This document shows, one piece after another, positions 7,022-9,951 of a DNA stretch of 9,951 bases. The translations under genes and the position numbers were made by a program. The stretch is taken from the NCBI GenBank assembly GCA_900554345.1, contig USHH01000067.1, positions 1 to 9,951 on the forward strand, written 5' to 3'. The stretch comes from an uncultured Bacteroidales bacterium. GTDB lineage: Bacteria; Bacteroidota; Bacteroidia; Bacteroidales; Muribaculaceae. A model generated the notes under the pieces. It was given only the letters and a program-made list of their open reading frames with translations, was not told the origin of the DNA and did not search any database. How positions within the stretch are numbered: position 1 is the stretch's first letter; each line of letters opens with the position of its first letter.

Positions 7022-9049
7022 ATGAAGAAATTCCTGCCTGCCCTCGTGGCGGGATCAATCGTGGCCATGCAGGCCCACGCAGTGGTCGACAAGGACTTCC
7101 CGTATGTGGTGGAGCGCTTCGCCGACATCGAGGTGCTCCGTTATGAGGTGCCTGAGTTCGACCGCCTCTCTCTCCAGCAGAAGAAGATGCTCTACTATCT
7201 CTCGCAGGCCGCCCAGGCAGGCCGCGACATCATCTGGGACCAGAACTGCCGCTACAACCTCCAGCTCCGCAAGCTCCTCGAGAACATCTACACCGGATAC
7301 ACCGGCGACAAGACGTCGGCCGACTGGAAGGCTTTCGACCGGTATATGAAGCAGGTGTGGTTTGGCAACGGCATCCATCACCATTACTCCAACGACAAGT
7401 TCACTCCCGGATTCTCCCAGGCATGGTTCGAGGCCCGCGTCGCCGAGCTCCCCCAGGATAAGCTTCCCCTCGACCCGGGGCAGTCGCCCGCCGAGATGAA
7501 GGCGCTCATGACGAAGGTGGTGTTCGACCCAGCGTTCATGGCCAAGAAGGTCAACCAGGACGGCACTCAGGACATCATCGCCACTTCGGCCGTGAACTTC
7601 TACGGCGACGGCGTGACGCAGAAGGAGGTGGAAGACTACTACGCCTCCATCAAGGATTCCGACGACCCCACTCCCATATCCTACGGACTCAACTCCAAGG
7701 TCGTGAAGGAGAACGGCGTCCTCAAGGAGGAGCACTACCATCTCAACGGCCTCTACGGCCCGGCCATCGCCAAGATCATCTACTGGCTCGACATGGCCAA
7801 GGGCGTGGCTGAGAACGATGCCCAGAAGGCATATATCACAAAGCTCATCGATTACTATATCACCGGCGACCTCCGCCTCTTCGACGAGTATTCCATACTC
7901 TGGGCCGAGGACACCGCCAGCGACGTGGATTTCGTCAACGGCTTCATCGAGAACTACAGCGACCCGCTCGGCATGACCGCCTCCTGGGAGTCGTATGTCA
8001 ATTTCAAGAACCTCAAGTCGTGTGCCCGCACGGAGACCATCTCCTCCAACGCCCAGTGGTTTGAAGACAACTCGCCGGTGGATCCCCGCTTCCGCAAGCC
8101 GGAGGTGAAGGGTGTCTCCGCCAAGGTGATCAACGCCGCGATGCTCGCCGGCGACGCCTTCCCCGCCACGGCCATAGGCATCAACCTCCCCAACGCCAAC
8201 TGGATCCGCGCCGCCCACGGCTCGAAGTCGGTGACACTCGAGAACATCACCGAGGCCTACGACATGGCCTCACACGGCAACGGATTCAACGAGGAGTTCG
8301 TGATCGACCAGCCCACATCGAAGCTTCTCGACGACTGGCTCTACATCACCGATATGCTCCATACCGACCTCCACGAGTGTCTCGGTCACGGCTCAGGCCG
8401 TCTGCTGCCGGGTGTCGACCAGGATGCCCTCAAGGAGCACGGCTCCACTCTCGAGGAGGCTCGCGCCGACCTCTTCGCCCTCTACTATCTCGCCGACCCG
8501 AAGCTTCAGGAGCTCGGCGTGCTCGAGAGCCCCGAAGCCTACAAGGCCGAATATTACAAGTATATGCTCAACGGCCTCATGACCCAGCTCAACCGCATCG
8601 AACCGGGCAAGGACGTGGAGGAGGCCCACATGCGCAACCGCCAGCTCATCGCCCGCTGGATCCTCGAGAAGGGAAAGAAAGACAAGGTGGTGGAGCTCGT
8701 GAAGAAGAACGGCAAGACCTTCGTGAAGATCAACGACTATAAGAAGATGCGCGCCCTCATCGCCGAGCTCCTCGCCGAGGTGCAGCGCATACGCAGCGAG
8801 GGCGACTACGCCGCCGGCAACAAGCTCGTCAACGACTATGCCGTGAAGGTCGACCCGAAGCTCCACAAGGAGGTGCTCGAGCGCTACTCGAAGCTCGACA
8901 TCCCGCCCTACAGGGGATTCATCAATCCGGTCTATACTCCTGTCTACGACGACAAGGGAGAGATAGTCGACATCAGGCTTACCTACGGCGAGACATACCC
9001 CGAGCAGATGCTGCGCCTGAGCCGCGACTTCACCACACTTGGATATTGA
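7022..9049 (+). CDS. Exported dipeptidyl peptidase III (M49 zinc exopeptidase)
   Basis: A 675-residue zinc peptidase that removes dipeptides from the N-terminus of short peptides. The zinc motif HECLGH is at 451-456 (ligands His451 and His456, general base Glu452). The second motif, EEARAD at 478-483, supplies the third ligand, probably Glu479. The Cys inside the usual HELLGH motif is the form described for Bacteroides thetaiotaomicron DPP III, and the length is similar. Residues 1-20 look like a cleavable signal peptide ending in AHA, with no lipobox cysteine, so the enzyme is probably periplasmic, unlike cytosolic eukaryotic DPP III. It lies 36 A/T-rich bases after the methyltransferase gene; no TTTG promoter is visible there, so it may be read through from upstream. 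A peptide-scavenging role is inferred from export and family. The ATG at 7022 is preferred over one at 7015 that meets a stop after two further codons. Confidence 0.95.
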   Translation: MKKFLPALVAGSIVAMQAHAVVDKDFPYVVERFADIEVLRYEVPEFDRLSLQQKKMLYYLSQAAQAGRDIIWDQNCRYNLQLRKLLENIYTGYTGDKTSADWKAFDRYMKQVWFGNGIHHHYSNDKFTPGFSQAWFEARVAELPQDKLPLDPGQSPAEMKALMTKVVFDPAFMAKKVNQDGTQDIIATSAVNFYGDGVTQKEVEDYYASIKDSDDPTPISYGLNSKVVKENGVLKEEHYHLNGLYGPAIAKIIYWLDMAKGVAENDAQKAYITKLIDYYITGDLRLFDEYSILWAEDTASDVDFVNGFIENYSDPLGMTASWESYVNFKNLKSCARTETISSNAQWFEDNSPVDPRFRKPEVKGVSAKVINAAMLAGDAFPATAIGINLPNANWIRAAHGSKSVTLENITEAYDMASHGNGFNEEFVIDQPTSKLLDDWLYITDMLHTDLHECLGHGSGRLLPGVDQDALKEHGSTLEEARADLFALYYLADPKLQELGVLESPEAYKAEYYKYMLNGLMTQLNRIEPGKDVEEAHMRNRQLIARWILEKGKKDKVVELVKKNGKTFVKINDYKKMRALIAELLAEVQRIRSEGDYAAGNKLVNDYAVKVDPKLHKEVLERYSKLDIPPYRGFINPVYTPVYDDKGEIVDIRLTYGETYPEQMLRLSRDFTTLGY

Positions 9050-9057
9050 GGGGAGAG
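9050..9057 (+). promoter_or_regulatory. Shine-Dalgarno-like sequence deciding the AlkD-like start
   Basis: The purine run GGGGAGAG begins directly after the DPP III stop codon and ends five bases before the ATG at 9063. Good Shine-Dalgarno sites are uncommon in this window, and this one favours ATG 9063 over an in-frame TTG at 9039 that would overlap the DPP III gene. Confidence 0.5.
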
Positions 9058-9062
9058 CGGTT

Positions 9063-9482
9063 ATGAACCTACAGCAGATAAAATCGAGGTTTATGGCCAT
9101 GCGCAACGGCATCGTGGCCGACGCCCTCCGCAAGGGGGGAATGCCACATAAGGTGATCTTCGGCCTCAATGTGCCGCAGCTTTCCGAGATCGCCGCCTCC
9201 GTGATATCCGACCGCGAGGTGCTCGCCGAGCAGCTCTGGGCCGACCGGGAGGTGCGCGAGTCGCGTCTGCTGGCGTGCTGGCTCTTCGACCCCACGGTGA
9301 TGCCGGAGCAGAGGGCCCGGATGCTCATCGACGAGGTGCGCACGCGTGAGGAGGCCGACATCCTGGCGTTCCGCACCCTGCGCCGCCTCCCTTACGCCCG
9401 CGCCCTTCTCGAGAACCTCACGGGCGACGACGGCTCGTATCCGTCGTACGCGGCCGAGGCCCTCGCCCGCAACCTCGCATAG
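9063..9482 (+). CDS. Short AlkD-like / DNA alkylation repair HEAT-repeat protein
   Basis: A 139-residue, helix-rich protein. The opening segment resembles Bacteroidetes proteins annotated as DNA alkylation repair (AlkD-like) proteins: an Asn-Leu-Gln-Gln-Ile-Lys start, then RNGIVADALRKGG, then KVIFGLNVPQLSEIA near 30-45. True AlkD enzymes flip out or excise N3- and N7-alkylpurines using stacked HEAT repeats. This protein is shorter than the roughly 220 residues I recall for the family, and I cannot identify catalytic residues, so enzymatic activity is unproven. No continuation of the fold appears in other frames after the stop, so a simple frameshift is not supported. It begins 13 bases after the DPP III stop and is probably co-transcribed with it; the functional link between the two is unclear. 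Confidence 0.65.
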   Translation: MNLQQIKSRFMAMRNGIVADALRKGGMPHKVIFGLNVPQLSEIAASVISDREVLAEQLWADREVRESRLLACWLFDPTVMPEQRARMLIDEVRTREEADILAFRTLRRLPYARALLENLTGDDGSYPSYAAEALARNLA

Positions 9483-9524
9483 ATTTCGCATAAATTCCTT
9501 ATTTCACCACTACTTACTTACTTC

Positions 9525-9554
9525 GGGCCGCGTCATGTCTCCATGGCGTGGCTC
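9525..9554 (+). other. 13-bp RNA hairpin upstream of ppk1
   Basis: Bases 9525-9537 pair with 9542-9554 around a UCUC loop: ten Watson-Crick pairs and three G-U pairs (9533-9546, 9530-9549, 9526-9553), with no mismatch. The three wobbles would be A-C mismatches in minus-strand RNA, so the structure belongs to plus-strand transcripts. It lies 43 bases past the AlkD-like stop and 63 before ppk1. It may terminate the DPP III-alkD transcript, although no U-tract follows, or be a structured leader of ppk1. Confidence 0.6.
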
Positions 9555-9627
9555 TCTTCACTAAACCAAACGGGAAGCCGACGCGTTATTGAGTGAAAAC
9601 AAGATTATCCACTCATCATGTCTCCAT
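9533..9627 (+). repeat. 12-bp direct repeat of the ppk1 start region
   Basis: TCATGTCTCCAT occurs at 9533-9544 and again at 9616-9627, 83 bases apart. The second copy contains the ppk1 start codon and codons for Met-Ser-Pro. The first copy forms the apex of the hairpin and starts a mini-ORF that also begins Met-Ser-Pro. The identity stops abruptly on both sides. Confidence 0.7.
9535..9564 (+). CDS. Possible nine-codon upstream ORF in the ppk1 leader
   Basis: ATG at 9535 opens a nine-codon frame (MSPWRGSLH) closed by TAA at 9562-9564. It shares its first three codons with ppk1 and its start codon sits in the hairpin stem. Nothing shows that it is translated: there is no clear ribosome-binding site and the peptide has no run of one amino acid that would suggest classical attenuation. 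Confidence 0.2.
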   Translation: MSPWRGSLH

Positions 9628-9951
9628 TCAACGGACGCCCGCTCCCTTACGTCAACCGTGACGTAAGCTGGATGTATTTCAACCGCCGCATCCTTCAGGA
9701 AGCGCAGCGCCATGACGTGCCTCCGCTCGAACGCCTCTCCTTTCTCGGCATCTATTCCAACAACCTCGACGAGTTCTTCCGCGTCAGGATGGCCACCATC
9801 TCGCGCATAGCCACCCTCCCCGGCAAGAGGATGAAGACGCAGCGCGACAACGCCCGCGCCCTCTTCAACCGTCTCGCCGCCATCGACAACGACTATTCGC
9901 ATGAATACGAGAAGACCGTGGCCCGGATCGTGGCCGCGCTCGCCGAGAGCG
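9618..9951 (+). CDS. ppk1: Polyphosphate kinase 1, N-terminal part (3' end outside window)
   Basis: The first 111 codons of a membrane-associated kinase that reversibly polymerises the terminal phosphate of ATP into inorganic polyphosphate. The visible part is the N-terminal domain. VNRDVSWMYFNRRILQEA at 12-29 and GIYSNNLDEFFRVRMA at 44-59 closely match the E. coli Ppk1 opening (SWLSFNERVLQEA and GIYSNNLDEFYKVRFA, from memory). The catalytic histidines lie beyond the window, so activity cannot be judged. The ATG at 9618 fits the family N-terminus. A 135-base gap with a hairpin, a duplicated start region and no TTTG-type promoter that I could find separates it from the AlkD-like gene. Confidence 0.93.
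   Translation, partial: MSPFNGRPLPYVNRDVSWMYFNRRILQEAQRHDVPPLERLSFLGIYSNNLDEFFRVRMATISRIATLPGKRMKTQRDNARALFNRLAAIDNDYSHEYEKTVARIVAALAES

Noticed and set aside
9039..9062. TTG at 9039 as start of the AlkD-like protein
   Set aside because: It would add eight residues overlapping the DPP III end. ATG 9063 has a well-spaced purine-rich ribosome site and matches the family N-terminus better.
7055..9376. Two long minus-strand open frames (7055-8218 and 8393-9376) across the DPP III and AlkD-like genes
   Set aside because: They are antisense shadows of real genes, with no start context and low-complexity His/Gly/Val/Leu composition.
9504..9524. Short TTAC tandem run after the AlkD-like gene
   Set aside because: About three copies of a four-base unit; too short to call a microsatellite or phase-variable tract.

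Overview
The window looks like ordinary chromosome from a moderately GC-rich member of the Bacteroidales. A Muribaculaceae-type gut bacterium is my best guess, from gene content and codon use rather than from any search. The evidence is a Bacteroidetes-type promoter (TTTG, 19 bases, TAnnTTTG) in front of the glutamate dehydrogenase gene, mostly A/T-rich leaders without clear Shine-Dalgarno sites, an M23-dxr-rseP gene order that I recall from Bacteroides, and a dipeptidyl peptidase III with the HECLGH zinc motif known from Bacteroides. G or C at third codon positions is strong throughout, so long antisense open frames are abundant and I treat them as shadows. I see no insertion sequence, integrase, phage gene, tRNA, rRNA or CRISPR array, and no compositional break.

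Left part (minus strand, 1-2059): the first 198 codons of an NAD(P)-dependent glutamate dehydrogenase, cut by the window edge, sit behind a consensus promoter. Upstream of it is an OmpA-family outer-membrane protein whose transcript probably ends in a strong hairpin at 732-767. Positions 2060-2246 form a divergent intergenic region with a probable promoter for the plus-strand genes, bracketed by a 10-bp inverted repeat.

Middle (plus strand, 2247-6985): a membrane-anchored, zinc-ligand-less LytM/M23 protein, then dxr (MEP isoprenoid pathway), rseP (site-2 intramembrane protease) and an RlmI-like 23S rRNA methyltransferase. The gaps are 79, 45 and 4 bases and no terminator is obvious, so this is probably one operon of envelope and housekeeping genes. 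dxr and rseP both begin with GTG.

Right part (plus strand, 7022-9951): an exported dipeptidyl peptidase III, a short AlkD-like HEAT-repeat protein that follows it closely and has a Shine-Dalgarno-like sequence, then a 135-base gap and the start of polyphosphate kinase (ppk1), cut by the window edge. The gap holds a 13-bp RNA hairpin whose three G-U pairs form only on the plus strand. Its apex contains a 12-base copy of the ppk1 start region and the start codon of a nine-codon mini-ORF.

I did not find a clearly new multi-gene system. The items most worth a second look are the pre-ppk1 hairpin with its duplicated start site, the catalytically degenerate M23 protein beside dxr, the 28-residue insertion in RseP, the overlapping ATG/GTG at the dxr start, and the inverted repeat around the divergent promoter.
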